Shown: in pieces, positions 45,592-54,389 of the stretch
Layout of the letters: the number at the start of each line of letters is the position of its first letter
Position numbering within the stretch: position 1 is the stretch's first letter
Assembly (NCBI RefSeq): GCF_900130035.1
Contig: NZ_FQXQ01000003.1
Coordinates: 186,001-250,000, forward strand
DNA: 64,000 nt
Reading direction: 5' to 3'
From: Wenyingzhuangia marina
Lineage (GTDB): Bacteria > Bacteroidota > Bacteroidia > Flavobacteriales > Flavobacteriaceae
Notes under the pieces: generated by a model
The model's input: only the letters and a program-made list of their open reading frames with translations
Told to the model about the DNA's origin: nothing
The model's database searches: none
Translations under genes and position numbers: made by a program

Positions 45592-46059
45592 ATGAAGTTC
45601 GTAAAGTTATTATTCGTTTTTATTAGTGTTGCCTTAGTGGTTTCTTGTTCCAATTTAAAAGCTCCGGAATATGTTGGGGTTGGAAAAGTAAATGTTTCAA
45701 AAATCATCAATGATTCTATTACCATTAAAGCAGGTTTAAAATTTAACAATCCTAACAGAATGGGAGGAAAAATTGCTTTGAGTGATTTGCATGCTGTGGT
45801 GAATGATATAGATTTAGGAAAATTGAAAAATCAAGAAGTAAAAGTGCCATCGAGAAAAGATTTTGAAGTGCCGCTAGAAATTAAACTGTCTTATGGACAA
45901 ATTTTTGATTCTAAAAAAGGATTGTTAAACTCTATTCTAAGTAGTATTTTAACCAACGAAGTAGCGGTTAAGTTTACTGGAAAAGCTACATTTAAAAAGT
46001 TTTTAGTTAAAAAAGAATATCCAATCCAGTTCAACGACAAAATTAAAATATTAAAATAA
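45592..46059 (+). CDS. LEA type 2 family lipoprotein
   Basis: Lipoprotein of 155 aa (lipobox VVSC, Cys at about residue 19) with one LEA-14-like beta domain. The strand pattern ITIKAGLKFNNPNRMGGKIALSDLHAVVNDIDLG is typical: a hydrophobic strand, then NPN, then a second strand. Its biological role is unknown; family members are thought to bind hydrophobic ligands or stabilise the envelope. Its stop overlaps the ribD ATG by one base (TAATG), so it is the first gene of an operon with ribD, a DMT transporter and a YigZ-type protein. Confidence 0.8.
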   Translation: MKFVKLLFVFISVALVVSCSNLKAPEYVGVGKVNVSKIINDSITIKAGLKFNNPNRMGGKIALSDLHAVVNDIDLGKLKNQEVKVPSRKDFEVPLEIKLSYGQIFDSKKGLLNSILSSILTNEVAVKFTGKATFKKFLVKKEYPIQFNDKIKILK

Positions 46060-47111
46060 TGCTTTCTTCTCACGAAATATTTATGCAACGTGCTGTTTCC
46101 TTGGCAAAAAAAGGAACACGTTTGGCGTATCCCAATCCTTGTGTGGGAGCTGTAATTGTTTGTGATGGGAAAATTATAGGAGAAGGTTATACGAGTGCTT
46201 ATGGTGGTTCTCATGCAGAGGTAAATGCTATTAATAGTGTGGCTGATGAAAGTTTATTAAGTAAAGCTACTTTGTATGTTACCTTAGAACCTTGTGCGCA
46301 TTATGGGAAAACACCACCATGTGCCAATTTAATTGAAGCTAAAAATATTCCAAAAATTTATATAGGTTGTGTAGATACTTTTGCAGCAGTGGCGGGTAAA
46401 GGAATTGAAATTTTATTAAAAGCAGGTAGAGAAGTTCATGTAGGGATTTTAGAGGAAGAGTGTATAGATTTACATAAACGTTTTTTTACCTATCACAATA
46501 AAAAAAGACCTTATGTTTTAATCAAATGGGCTGAAACGCAAGATGGTTTTATAGACAAAGAGAGAGAGATTAATAGTCTTGAAGAAGCCAAACCCACTTG
46601 GATTTCTAACGAATTGTCTAAACAAAGAGTACATCAAATTAGAGCCATAGAACATGCTATTTTGGTAGGGACCAATACTGCTTTAAAAGACAATCCTACT
46701 TTAACTACAAGATCTTATGGAGGAGTGTCGCCCGTAAGAATTTTAATTGATAAAAATTTAAGAGTTCCTAAAACTTACCACTTGTATAATGGAGAAGTAA
46801 GAACAATCATCTTTACGGAGCAAGAAGCAAGTAATGAAGCGGTTCAATTTGCGAAAATTGATTTCTCTAAAAATATTCTTCCTCAAATAATGGAGGTGTT
46901 GTATCAAGAAAAAATACAATCTGTTTTGGTAGAAGGTGGAAAACAATTGTTAGATAGTTTTATTGAACAAGATTTATGGGATGAAGCTTTTGTCTTTGTA
47001 GGGAATGATAAATTTGAGAAAGGAGTAAAAGCTCCAGTACTAGAAGTAAAACCAAATGAAACTTACGCATTAGGAACAAACACTGTAAAACATTATACCA
47101 AAGAAATATGA
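46059..47111 (+). CDS. ribD: Bifunctional riboflavin deaminase/reductase
   Basis: Cytosolic enzyme of 350 aa that carries out the deamination and side-chain reduction steps of riboflavin synthesis. The N-terminal deaminase has the zinc motifs HAEVNAI and PCAHYGKTPPCANLI. The C-terminal NADPH-dependent reductase has RPYVLIKWAETQDGF and ILVGTNTALKDNPTLTTR. It is translationally coupled to the lipoprotein before it and to the transporter after it (4-base overlap). No FMN riboswitch was seen upstream. Confidence 0.95.
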   Translation: MLSSHEIFMQRAVSLAKKGTRLAYPNPCVGAVIVCDGKIIGEGYTSAYGGSHAEVNAINSVADESLLSKATLYVTLEPCAHYGKTPPCANLIEAKNIPKIYIGCVDTFAAVAGKGIEILLKAGREVHVGILEEECIDLHKRFFTYHNKKRPYVLIKWAETQDGFIDKEREINSLEEAKPTWISNELSKQRVHQIRAIEHAILVGTNTALKDNPTLTTRSYGGVSPVRILIDKNLRVPKTYHLYNGEVRTIIFTEQEASNEAVQFAKIDFSKNILPQIMEVLYQEKIQSVLVEGGKQLLDSFIEQDLWDEAFVFVGNDKFEKGVKAPVLEVKPNETYALGTNTVKHYTKEI

Positions 47112-47974
47112 TTTATTTACTGTTGAGTATTTTGTTTACCACAGCTGTTTTTTTAACCCTCAAAGAATTTCAACGTTATCAATTAGATAATTTACAAGCC
47201 ATTGTAGTGAGTTATTTTATGGCTTTGGGAATAGGATGTTTGCATAGTAACTCTCCTTTTTCGGTTCCTTTTCTACTTTCTCAATCATGGGTTTGGGGGG
47301 CTTTAACAATTTCAACTTTGTTTATTATTACATTTAATTTAATGGCGGTTACGGCTCAAAAAGGTGGTTTGTCGGTTATGACAGTTGCTAATAAAATGAG
47401 TGTTGTCATTCCCATTTTTATTGGAATTTTTTTGTGTCAAGAAGATGCTGGAGTTTTAAAGATATTAGGAATCGTATTGGCTTTGTTGGGTGTTTGGTTT
47501 ACCTCAAAAAAGAAAGGAACTTATCAATTTGATAAACGTTTGTGGTATTTACCTTTTTTAATTTTTATAGGAAGTGGTTTGGCTGATGCCATCATCAATC
47601 ATATGCAAGCATACTATGTAGCCCATAATGCTTTGGATTTGTTTTCTACTTCTTTGTTCTTTTTTTGTGGATGTATAGGGGTTGTTGTGTTAATGATTAA
47701 AAAATCAATAGGAAATTTAAAATTGTCTTTTAAGAATTTAATAGGAGGATTGATTTTGGGAATCCCCAATTATTTTTCTATTTATTTTTTGTTAAAAGCA
47801 TTGTCTCATCCAGATTATGAAACATCTTTAATTTTTTCAGTAAACAATTTATTAGTTGTTTTGATCTCTGTACTTTTGGGCTTATTTCTTTATCAAGAAA
47901 AACTAAGTAAACAGAATTATATCGGATTAGGAATGTCCGGGTTAGCCATTATTGTACTTTATTTTGCTATATGA
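47108..47974 (+). CDS. EamA/DMT-type membrane transporter
   Basis: Inner-membrane protein of 288 aa with ten hydrophobic helices in two halves, typical of the drug/metabolite transporter superfamily. NKMSVVIPIFIGIF and the final helix pair (NNLLVVLISVLLGLFLYQEKLSKQNYIG, given in outline) are EamA-like. The substrate is unknown; position directly after ribD with a 4-base overlap could point to a metabolite export role but is not evidence for flavin. The start GTG/ATG region is fixed by the overlap. Confidence 0.82.
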   Translation: MIYLLLSILFTTAVFLTLKEFQRYQLDNLQAIVVSYFMALGIGCLHSNSPFSVPFLLSQSWVWGALTISTLFIITFNLMAVTAQKGGLSVMTVANKMSVVIPIFIGIFLCQEDAGVLKILGIVLALLGVWFTSKKKGTYQFDKRLWYLPFLIFIGSGLADAIINHMQAYYVAHNALDLFSTSLFFFCGCIGVVVLMIKKSIGNLKLSFKNLIGGLILGIPNYFSIYFLLKALSHPDYETSLIFSVNNLLVVLISVLLGLFLYQEKLSKQNYIGLGMSGLAIIVLYFAI

Positions 47975-48594
47975 GTAAATCACAAATAGAAACATATAAA
48001 ACCATAGAAAATCCTGTAGAAGCTACGCTTTACAAAGAAAAAGGAAGTAAGTTTATAGGTTTTTTATTTTCTGTGACCAATGAGGAAGAGGTAAAAGAAA
48101 AACTAGAAGAAATTAAAAAACAATATCATGATGCTAGACATTGGTGTTATGCGTATCGTTTGGGTTATGATGGATTGACTTATAGGGTAAACGATGATGG
48201 AGAACCAAGTAATACAGCAGGACAGCCTATATACGGTCAACTATTATCTTTTGATGTAACCAATGTTTTATTAATTGTAGTTCGTTATTTTGGAGGTGTG
48301 AAATTGGGCGTAGGAGGATTGATTAAAGCTTATAGAACTTCAGCTGAAGAAACTTTAGCGGAAGCGACTATAGAGGAGAAAATAATCAAAGAAGCATTTA
48401 TTATAAAAAGTTCTTATGAACATGTTGATAAAATCATGCGATTGATTAAAACATATGATTTGGAAATTCAACATCAAGAAATGTATTTAGATTGCCAATT
48501 TACATTGCTTTCTCCTGTCGCTATTTTTAATTCTGTAATTCAGTCTTTTGAAGATTTAAGATGTGTTGAAGTTTTAGTAGATAAAGAAGATTAA
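47971..48594 (+). CDS. IMPACT/YigZ-family protein
   Basis: Cytosolic protein of 207 aa. The N-terminal domain has KGSKFIGFLF, HDARHWCYAYRLG, NDDGEPSNTAGQPI and VVRYFGGVKLGVGGLIKAYR, the conserved blocks of the YigZ/IMPACT family (UPF0029). A second DUF1949-like domain follows. The eukaryotic homolog regulates translation; the bacterial role is not settled. It is the last gene of the lipoprotein-ribD-transporter operon. Its stop overlaps the stop of the convergent thioesterase gene by four bases. Confidence 0.92.
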   Translation: MSKSQIETYKTIENPVEATLYKEKGSKFIGFLFSVTNEEEVKEKLEEIKKQYHDARHWCYAYRLGYDGLTYRVNDDGEPSNTAGQPIYGQLLSFDVTNVLLIVVRYFGGVKLGVGGLIKAYRTSAEETLAEATIEEKIIKEAFIIKSSYEHVDKIMRLIKTYDLEIQHQEMYLDCQFTLLSPVAIFNSVIQSFEDLRCVEVLVDKED

Positions 48595-48998
48595 TCTTTT
48601 TGTTTTAAAATAATGTCTAAAATGTTTTCAGGGCATTTCATTGGTCTGTTTTTTTTCATGTCAACAAACACCAAAGTTGACTCTCCAGTTGTTAACAATT
48701 CACCTTTCTGGTTGTAGATTTCGTAGGTAAAAATAATCTTGGCAGTAGGAATCTGTTTTATTGAGGTTTTTATAGTAAGAACATCGTCATACTTTGCAGG
48801 TTTTTTAAACTCAGTCAAGAGGTTAACTACGGGTAATATTATTCCTTGTTCTTCCATCTCTTTGTAGGATATGCCTGCTTCTCTAAGCCATTCAATGCGA
48901 GCAATTTCAAAGTACTTAGCGTAGTTGCTGTGGTGCACATATTGCATCTGATCTGTTTCAGAATATCGTACTCTTAATTCAGTTGTTTTTGATTTCAT
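48591..48998 (-). CDS. Acyl-CoA thioesterase, 4-hydroxybenzoyl-CoA (YbgC) type
   Basis: Hotdog-fold thioesterase of 135 aa. RVRYSETDQMQYVHHSNYAKYFEIARIEWLRE (given in outline) is the YbgC/4HBT signature, with the Asp-Gln pair near the catalytic site. It probably hydrolyses short acyl-CoAs; in many bacteria YbgC genes are near the Tol-Pal system, but that is not present here. An in-frame start at 49049 adds 17 hydrophobic residues without counterpart, so the ATG at 48998 is preferred. It is convergent with the YigZ-type gene and divergent from dnaA. Confidence 0.85.
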   Translation of the reverse strand: MKSKTTELRVRYSETDQMQYVHHSNYAKYFEIARIEWLREAGISYKEMEEQGIILPVVNLLTEFKKPAKYDDVLTIKTSIKQIPTAKIIFTYEIYNQKGELLTTGESTLVFVDMKKNRPMKCPENILDIILKQKD

Positions 48999-49112
48999 TG
49001 GTTGTTTTAAAATATGTTTTATGTTAGGTAAAAAAAACATGAAATACAATACCCATTCCGTTTTTTTTTAATGAATTTTATTCACACTTTTGTAGTCCCC
49101 TAGAAGTATCAC

Positions 49113-49140
49113 TTTATTATTGATGTAGTTCAATAATAAA
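49113..49140. promoter_or_regulatory. Perfect 11-bp inverted repeat upstream of dnaA
   Basis: TTTATTATTGA-N6-TCAATAATAAA, in the 206 bases between the divergent thioesterase gene and dnaA. It has no GC-rich stem or T-tail, so it is not a classical terminator. It may be a protein-binding site or a leader hairpin of dnaA. No DnaA boxes (TTATCCACA) were seen nearby. Confidence 0.5.
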
Positions 49141-49204
49141 TGAACTTTTTTGCGAAACTAAACTAAACTGAAAACTAACCAAAATTAAAGTGCATAAGAT
49201 TACA

Positions 49205-50635
49205 ATGATTAAAACCGCTGAGACTGTTTGGGCTGCTTGCTTGGAATTTATTAAGGATAATATTACACCAGTTGGATTTAAAACTTGGTTTGAACCTATT
49301 GTACCTGTTAAATTAGAAGGAGGAGCATTAACCATTCAGGTTCCTAGTAAGTTTTTCTTCGAGTTCTTAGAAGAAAATTATGTGAAGATTTTAAGAAGTG
49401 CTTTGGTTAGAGAGTTAGGTAAAGAAGCACGTTTGTTATATGATGTAAGATTAGAAAATTCATATAGCAGTAAAGTACCCCAAACGGTTAAAATTCCAAG
49501 TTCTAACCGTGCCCCAATGCAACCACAGAATGTGAACTTTCCAAGTAAAAATATTAGTAGAGAGGTTAAAAATCCTTTTGTAATTCCTGGTCTTCAAAAG
49601 GTAAAAGTTGAATCTAACTTAAACCCTAACTATTGTTTTGAAAATTTTATGGAAGGTGAATCTAATCGTTTAGGAAGATCTGCTGGAATGGCTGTGGCGA
49701 ATAAACCAGGTGGAACTTCTTTTAATCCATTAATGATTTATGGCGGAGTTGGGTTAGGAAAAACACATTTAGCACACGCAATAGGAGTACAAGTAAAAGA
49801 TAAATATCCGGACAAAACAGTTTTATATGTTTCTACGGAAAAGTTTATACAGCAATATGGTGATGCCGTTTTAAAGAATAATAACAGAAATGATTTTTTA
49901 CATTTTTATCAAATGATAGATGTGTTAATTGTTGATGATATTCAATTCTTATCAGGTAAAACCAAAACTCAAGATGCATTCTTCCAGATTTTTAACGAAT
50001 TGCATCAAAATGGAAAGCAAGTTATTTTAACTTCTGACAAAGCTCCTGTAGATATGCAAGACATTGAACAACGTTTGTTGTCTCGTTTTAAATGGGGATT
50101 GTCGGCAGAATTACAAGCACCAGATTATGAAACTAGAATAAACATCTTAAAGAACAGATTGTACAGAGATGGTGTTGAGGTTCCTGAAGAAGTGATTGAG
50201 TTTATTGCAAAACACATTAAAACAAATGTTAGAGAATTAGAGGGAGTTGTAACTTCTTTAATTGCTCAATCTGCATTTAATAAAAAAGAGTTTAGCCTTA
50301 CTTTGGCAAAAGGTATTGTTGATAAGTTTGTTAAGAACACCAAAAAAGAAGTTTCAGTGGATTATATTCAGAAAGTAGTTTCTAAATATTTTGAAATTGA
50401 TTTGGCTACTTTACAATCTAAAACAAGAAAACGTCATATTGTACAGGCAAGACAATTGGCGATGTATTTTTCTAAAAAGTTAACCAAGTCATCATTGGCT
50501 AGTATTGGTTCTCAAATAGGAAAAAGAGATCATGCTACGGTATTACACGCTTGTAAAACGGTAGATAATTTAACAGCTACTGATAAACAGTTTAAGAAAT
50601 ACGTTGATGATATTTCTAAAAAACTTTCATTTTAG
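49205..50635 (+). CDS. dnaA: Chromosomal replication initiator DnaA
   Basis: Cytosolic AAA+ protein of 476 aa that binds DnaA boxes and opens the origin. The N-terminal domain is AETVWAACLEFIKDNI. The ATPase core has Walker A YGGVGLGKTHLAHAIG, Walker B DVLIVDDIQFL and the SRFKWGLSAEL region. The C-terminal DNA-binding domain has KRHIVQARQLAMYFSKKLT and GKRDHATVLHACKTV. A GTG at 49190 is in frame, but the ATG at 49205 (MIKTAETVW) matches the family start. It is followed four bases later by a phosphatase gene and then an RsmI-like gene. Confidence 0.96.
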   Translation: MIKTAETVWAACLEFIKDNITPVGFKTWFEPIVPVKLEGGALTIQVPSKFFFEFLEENYVKILRSALVRELGKEARLLYDVRLENSYSSKVPQTVKIPSSNRAPMQPQNVNFPSKNISREVKNPFVIPGLQKVKVESNLNPNYCFENFMEGESNRLGRSAGMAVANKPGGTSFNPLMIYGGVGLGKTHLAHAIGVQVKDKYPDKTVLYVSTEKFIQQYGDAVLKNNNRNDFLHFYQMIDVLIVDDIQFLSGKTKTQDAFFQIFNELHQNGKQVILTSDKAPVDMQDIEQRLLSRFKWGLSAELQAPDYETRINILKNRLYRDGVEVPEEVIEFIAKHIKTNVRELEGVVTSLIAQSAFNKKEFSLTLAKGIVDKFVKNTKKEVSVDYIQKVVSKYFEIDLATLQSKTRKRHIVQARQLAMYFSKKLTKSSLASIGSQIGKRDHATVLHACKTVDNLTATDKQFKKYVDDISKKLSF

Positions 50636-50638
50636 TCT

Positions 50639-51103
50639 ATGGTGAAACCAATTAAGGTTTTAATGGTGTGCTTAGGAAATATTTGTAGGTCTCCTTTGGC
50701 TGAAGGTATTTTAAAATCTAAGATTCAAAATCAAAATGTTATTGTAGATTCTGCAGGAACAGGAGCTTATCATATTGGTAAGTTACCAGATCCAAGATCT
50801 ATTGAGGTTGCCAAAAAACACGGAATTGATATTACAGATCAAAAAGCTAGAAAAATATCAAAAGCAGACCTAGATACTTTTGATTTTATTTTTGTGATGG
50901 ATGAGTCTAATTACAGAAATGTTTTAATGATGGCTACTAATGAAACTCAGTCTGCAAAAATATCGATGATTATGAAAACCATATATCCGCGTGAGGATAT
51001 ATCTGTTCCTGATCCATATTATGGAGGAGATAATGGTTTTGAACAAGTATATCAAATGTTAGATGAAGCTTGTGATGTAATCGTTAACAAAATAAACGCA
51101 TAG
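50639..51103 (+). CDS. Low-molecular-weight protein-tyrosine phosphatase
   Basis: Cytosolic phosphatase of 154 aa. The P-loop VCLGNICRSPLAEG (C-x5-R) near the N-terminus holds the catalytic Cys, and the general-acid Asp is in VPDPYYGG, both in the family's standard places. It removes phosphate from tyrosine or, in the related ArsC group, reduces arsenate; the DPYYGG motif supports phosphatase. It lies between dnaA and an RsmI-like gene with almost no gaps, so it is likely co-transcribed with them. Confidence 0.92.
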   Translation: MVKPIKVLMVCLGNICRSPLAEGILKSKIQNQNVIVDSAGTGAYHIGKLPDPRSIEVAKKHGIDITDQKARKISKADLDTFDFIFVMDESNYRNVLMMATNETQSAKISMIMKTIYPREDISVPDPYYGGDNGFEQVYQMLDEACDVIVNKINA

Positions 51104-51104
51104 A

Positions 51105-51809
51105 ATGAAAGGAAATTTATATTTAATACCTACAACTTTAGGGGATAATGAACCTCTAGAGGTGATGCCTATTTCTGTAAAGTCTGTAGTAGAAAGTTTA
51201 ACTCATTTTATTGTAGAGAATGAAAAATCTGCAAGACGTTTTATAAAAAAAATAACCCCATCAAAATCACAGCCTAGTTTACAATTAAAGTTGATAGATA
51301 AATATGTAGATCCTGTAGAGGTGAATACTTATTTGGATGTTTGTATGCAAGGAGAATCTATTGGTTTGTTGTCAGAAGCGGGAGTTCCTGCTGTTGCAGA
51401 TCCAGGTTCTGATGTGGTTGCTTTGGCTCATAAGAAAGGAATTCGTGTAGTTCCTTTGGTAGGTCCATCGTCTATTTTAATGGCTATGATGGCTTCTGGA
51501 ATGAATGGACAGAGTTTTGCTTTTAATGGTTATTTACCTATTGAAAAAGGGGATAGAAAAAGAGAGATCAAACGTTTAGAGCGTTTGTCTAAAGATCATA
51601 AACAGTCTCAAATTTTTATTGAAACACCTTATAGAAATCATAAGATGTTAGATGATTTGCAAGCAACATTGTCTCCATCTACAAGACTTTGTATTGCTGC
51701 TGATATTACCATGCCTTCTGAATACATCAGAACTTTTACGGTGGCTGAATGGAAAAATCAAAAGCCAGAAATACATAAAATTCCAGCTATTTTTATTATT
51801 CACGCTTAG
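51105..51809 (+). CDS. RsmI-like SAM-dependent methyltransferase
   Basis: Protein of 234 aa of the tetrapyrrole-methylase (TP_methylase) fold, related to RsmI, which methylates C1402 of 16S rRNA. Landmarks are LYLIPTTLGD, LLSEAGVPAVADPGSDVV, VPLVGPSSILMAMMASG and FNGYLPIEKGDR. It is shorter and diverged at the C-terminus compared with E. coli RsmI (286 aa) and is the common Bacteroidota paralog, so the target is not certain. It starts one base after the phosphatase stop. Confidence 0.85.
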   Translation: MKGNLYLIPTTLGDNEPLEVMPISVKSVVESLTHFIVENEKSARRFIKKITPSKSQPSLQLKLIDKYVDPVEVNTYLDVCMQGESIGLLSEAGVPAVADPGSDVVALAHKKGIRVVPLVGPSSILMAMMASGMNGQSFAFNGYLPIEKGDRKREIKRLERLSKDHKQSQIFIETPYRNHKMLDDLQATLSPSTRLCIAADITMPSEYIRTFTVAEWKNQKPEIHKIPAIFIIHA

Positions 51810-51811
51810 CA

Positions 51812-51905
51812 GATTTCTAGTATAAAGTATTCAGTAAACAGTCTTCAGTTGTTAAATTATAACCTGGGTGTTATCTATCTTTAAAATCCATCTCGACTTC
51901 GCTCG
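51812..51905. repeat. Intergenic repeat with palindromic TCGA element
   Basis: Between two convergent genes. The first part is made of AGTATTCAGTAAACAGTC-like short units. The second contains CATCTCGACTTCGCTCGATGA (21 bases, given here as CTCGACTTCGCTCGAT with arms TCGA/TCGA). TCGA-GCGAAG-TCGA-type palindromes of this kind are dispersed in many flavobacterial genomes, from memory. Copies elsewhere in this genome cannot be seen here. Confidence 0.45.
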
Positions 51906-51940
51906 ATGACCTGGTTTAGGGGCTGTTTACAAAGAAGCTT

Positions 51941-52963
51941 TTATCTATGTATTCTGTGATTGTTTAACCAACGTTGGTAAGCAGCAGCATTTCTGTTGTG
52001 TTGGCTTAAATTCTTAGCAAAATTATGTGTTCCTAGTTTATCAGGACTTGCACAAAAATAATAATAAGGATGCCTTTCTGCATTTAAAACAGCATCAATA
52101 GCATCTATATCGGGCATGGCAATAGCTGACGGAGGAATACTTCTATTATTGTAAGTATTGTAAGGTGAATTAATATCTAAATCTTTTTTTAAGACTCTTT
52201 TGATCACGGTATCTCTTCCGTACTTTTCTTTCAAAGCATATATAATAGTTGGATCGGCTTGTAAAGGCATACCAACTCTAACTCTGTTTAAATAGACTCC
52301 TGCCACTTTTGATCTTTCAGGTTTGTATGAAGTTTCTTTGTGTACAATAGAGGCTAAAGAAATAATTTCGTTTTGACTAAGGTTTAACTTATTAGCTTTG
52401 GCAATTCTATTCGCATTCCAAAACCTTTTATAAGCTTGTAGTAATTTATCTCTTAGTTGATTTGGGCTAATTGTCCAATAACAATCATAAGTATAAGGCA
52501 TACACATGTTTAATACGGTTTTGTGTGTAAATCCCTCTTGTTTTAAAAAATCACTATTTATTAAACTATTTAAAATACTGATTGAATCTGCTTCGATTTG
52601 TTGAGCTAATCTTCCTGCTAAATTTTCAATATAATTTTGGTTGTTAAAAGTGACCTTAATAGGAGTTTGTTTTCCACTACGCAATAAGTTAATGATGCTA
52701 TTCGCACTCATATCTTCTTTTAAAATATACATTCCGGGTTTAACATGATTGTATTTTTTTAAAGAAGCTACTGTTTTAATATCACTAATATCATTACAAA
52801 CAGAATCTAAAGCAATGAGTACCTGAGGTAAAGAATCTGTTGATTTTATATAGATTTTAGTATCGTGTTTTATTTGTGTACCATAAATAATACTATAGAA
52901 ATAAATTCCTATAATGGCAATTGCTAGACTAAAAATTCCTAGGCTATAATATGTTTTTTTCAT
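51941..52963 (-). CDS. mltG: Endolytic murein transglycosylase
   Basis: Inner-membrane anchored enzyme of 340 aa with one N-terminal helix (YSLGIFSLAIAIIGIYFYSI). The YceG/MltG domain contains NEIISLASIVHKETSYKPERSKVAGVYLNRV, with the catalytic Glu in HKE, then MPLQADPTIIYAL, PYNTYNNRSIPPSAIAMP and YYYFCASPDKLGTHNFA. The longer blocks are outlined. It cuts nascent glycan strands during peptidoglycan growth. It overlaps the GNAT gene before it by 20 bases, which in turn overlaps dapF, so the three form one operon. Confidence 0.93.
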   Translation of the reverse strand: MKKTYYSLGIFSLAIAIIGIYFYSIIYGTQIKHDTKIYIKSTDSLPQVLIALDSVCNDISDIKTVASLKKYNHVKPGMYILKEDMSANSIINLLRSGKQTPIKVTFNNQNYIENLAGRLAQQIEADSISILNSLINSDFLKQEGFTHKTVLNMCMPYTYDCYWTISPNQLRDKLLQAYKRFWNANRIAKANKLNLSQNEIISLASIVHKETSYKPERSKVAGVYLNRVRVGMPLQADPTIIYALKEKYGRDTVIKRVLKKDLDINSPYNTYNNRSIPPSAIAMPDIDAIDAVLNAERHPYYYFCASPDKLGTHNFAKNLSQHNRNAAAYQRWLNNHRIHR

Positions 52964-53492
52964 GTAAAATTGAAGGATGAATTAACTGGTAAAAAGCGAC
53001 GTCCTTAAAATCTCCATCACTAAAAATCCAGTCTTTACGAATACCAATCAATTGATATCCTAATTTTTCAAATAGTTGAATACTCTTTTGGTTGTCTGTT
53101 GTAATATTTGCGTACAGCTGTCTAAGGTTTAAAAAAGAAAACGCATATTTATTTAAAAGCTTTATGGCTTCGGTGGCATAGCCTTTTTGTTGATGATTTT
53201 GATCAATTAAAATACCAACACCAGCTCTTAAGTGCTGGGGGCTAAAATCGAATAAATCAATCATTCCTACAATTTGATGTTTTTTATCTTCGATAGCAAA
53301 ACGTAATTGCTTGGCTTCATAAATATCTAAATGTGCATTTTCTAAATATTGCTTCAGGATATAACGAGAATACGGCGTTTGAGTATTGCTTACTTCCCAG
53401 TAAGCTTCATTATTTTCTATGTTGTATAGAAATTCTAAATCTGTTGGCTCAAGAGCACGTAATCTGATGTTTTTACCTGTTAGCTTCCCCAT
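52944..53492 (-). CDS. GNAT-family N-acetyltransferase
   Basis: Cytosolic acetyltransferase of 182 aa of the RimJ/RimL type. NIRLRALEPTDLEFLYNIEN, RAGVGILIDQNHQQKGYATEAIKLL (acetyl-CoA loop Q-x-x-G-x-A, here QQKGYA) and NQKSIQLFEKLGYQLIG are typical. The ATG at 53492 is preferred to the one at 53519 because homologs begin a few residues before the RLRALEP block. It overlaps dapF by 20 bases and mltG by 20 bases. The substrate is unknown. Confidence 0.85.
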   Translation of the reverse strand: MGKLTGKNIRLRALEPTDLEFLYNIENNEAYWEVSNTQTPYSRYILKQYLENAHLDIYEAKQLRFAIEDKKHQIVGMIDLFDFSPQHLRAGVGILIDQNHQQKGYATEAIKLLNKYAFSFLNLRQLYANITTDNQKSIQLFEKLGYQLIGIRKDWIFSDGDFKDVAFYQLIHPSILHEKNIL

Positions 53493-54270
53493 GATATTTG
53501 ATGTTTCCGTTGAATACAAATGTAGCTGGTCCTTTTAGGAACACATTTTTGTAGCCATTTTCCGTAGGTTCAAAAGAAACTTCAAGTTCACCTCCTTCAA
53601 CTTTTAAAGGAATTTTGGTGTTTGTTGTTTGCTTTTGTTCGTACATAGCAATAGCTACTGCTGTTACTCCAGTTCCACAGGCAAGTGTCTCATTTTCAAC
53701 ACCTCGCTCATAGGTTCTTACTCTAAATTTATCATTATTTAATGATTCTACAAAATTTACATTGGTTCCTTTGTCAAAATAAGGGGCACCATATCTAATT
53801 TTTGCACCATTTGTTTTTACATCATACTCTCCAATATTATGAACCATTTGTACATGATGAGGAGATCCTGTGTTTAAAAAGCAGTGATTGTTATAAACTT
53901 CCACGGCATCTACGTCAATCATTTGTAGGTTGGTAATTCCGTTTTCGTAAGTAGCGTAATGCAAACCATCAATAGCATCAAAAGTGGTTTCTTTTTTAAA
54001 AATTCCAAGTTTGTGGGCAAAAGCAACCAAACAACGTCCACCATTACCACACATAGTACTTTCAGATCCATCGGCGTTGTAATACACCATGGTAAAGTCG
54101 TATTGATCAGAAGGATTTAGCAACATAAGTCCGTCAGCTCCAACTCCAAAACGTCTATCACATAAAAAGTGAACCAAGTCAGTGTTTTCTCTAGGAAAGC
54201 TAAGATCTCTATTGTCTATTACAACAAAATCATTACCTGTTCCTTGATATTTATAAAAGTTAATTTCCAT
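53473..54270 (-). CDS. dapF: Diaminopimelate epimerase
   Basis: Cytosolic enzyme of 265 aa that converts LL- to meso-diaminopimelate for lysine and peptidoglycan. Both catalytic cysteine motifs are present: the first in STMCGNGGRC and the second in LACGTGVTAVA, with YQGTGNDFVVIDNRD at the N-terminus. It is the first gene of the dapF-GNAT-mltG operon and has an exact -7 element at 54289-54296. Confidence 0.96.
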   Translation of the reverse strand: MEINFYKYQGTGNDFVVIDNRDLSFPRENTDLVHFLCDRRFGVGADGLMLLNPSDQYDFTMVYYNADGSESTMCGNGGRCLVAFAHKLGIFKKETTFDAIDGLHYATYENGITNLQMIDVDAVEVYNNHCFLNTGSPHHVQMVHNIGEYDVKTNGAKIRYGAPYFDKGTNVNFVESLNNDKFRVRTYERGVENETLACGTGVTAVAIAMYEQKQTTNTKIPLKVEGGELEVSFEPTENGYKNVFLKGPATFVFNGNIKYHGEANR

Positions 54271-54288
54271 TTCTAAAATTTAATCCTA

Positions 54289-54296
54289 CAAAAATA
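54289..54296 (-). promoter_or_regulatory. Candidate -7 element of dapF
   Basis: The minus strand reads TATTTTTG (exact TAnnTTTG), about 19 bases before the ATG. Confidence 0.5.
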
Positions 54297-54345
54297 CAAA
54301 GAAAAATAGGAGGGCACATAAAACTCAGAATAGATTGAACAGATT

Positions 54346-54377
54346 TTTGTGTTTCGTTTAAATAGATTGTATTTTTA
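54346..54377 (+). promoter_or_regulatory. Candidate promoter of the holin-like gene
   Basis: TTTG (54346-54349), a 20-base spacer and TATTTTTA (54370-54377, seven of eight to TAnnTTTG) lie just before the ATG at 54390. Confidence 0.42.
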
Positions 54378-54389
54378 AAAGAAAAAAAG

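Noticed and set aside
46000-46059. FMN riboswitch for ribD
   Set aside because: ribD is the second gene of an operon and its ATG overlaps the preceding stop; no conserved riboswitch stem pattern was seen before the first gene either.
49050-49204. Replication origin next to dnaA
   Set aside because: No cluster of DnaA boxes or clear unwinding element was seen, only an AT-rich inverted repeat.
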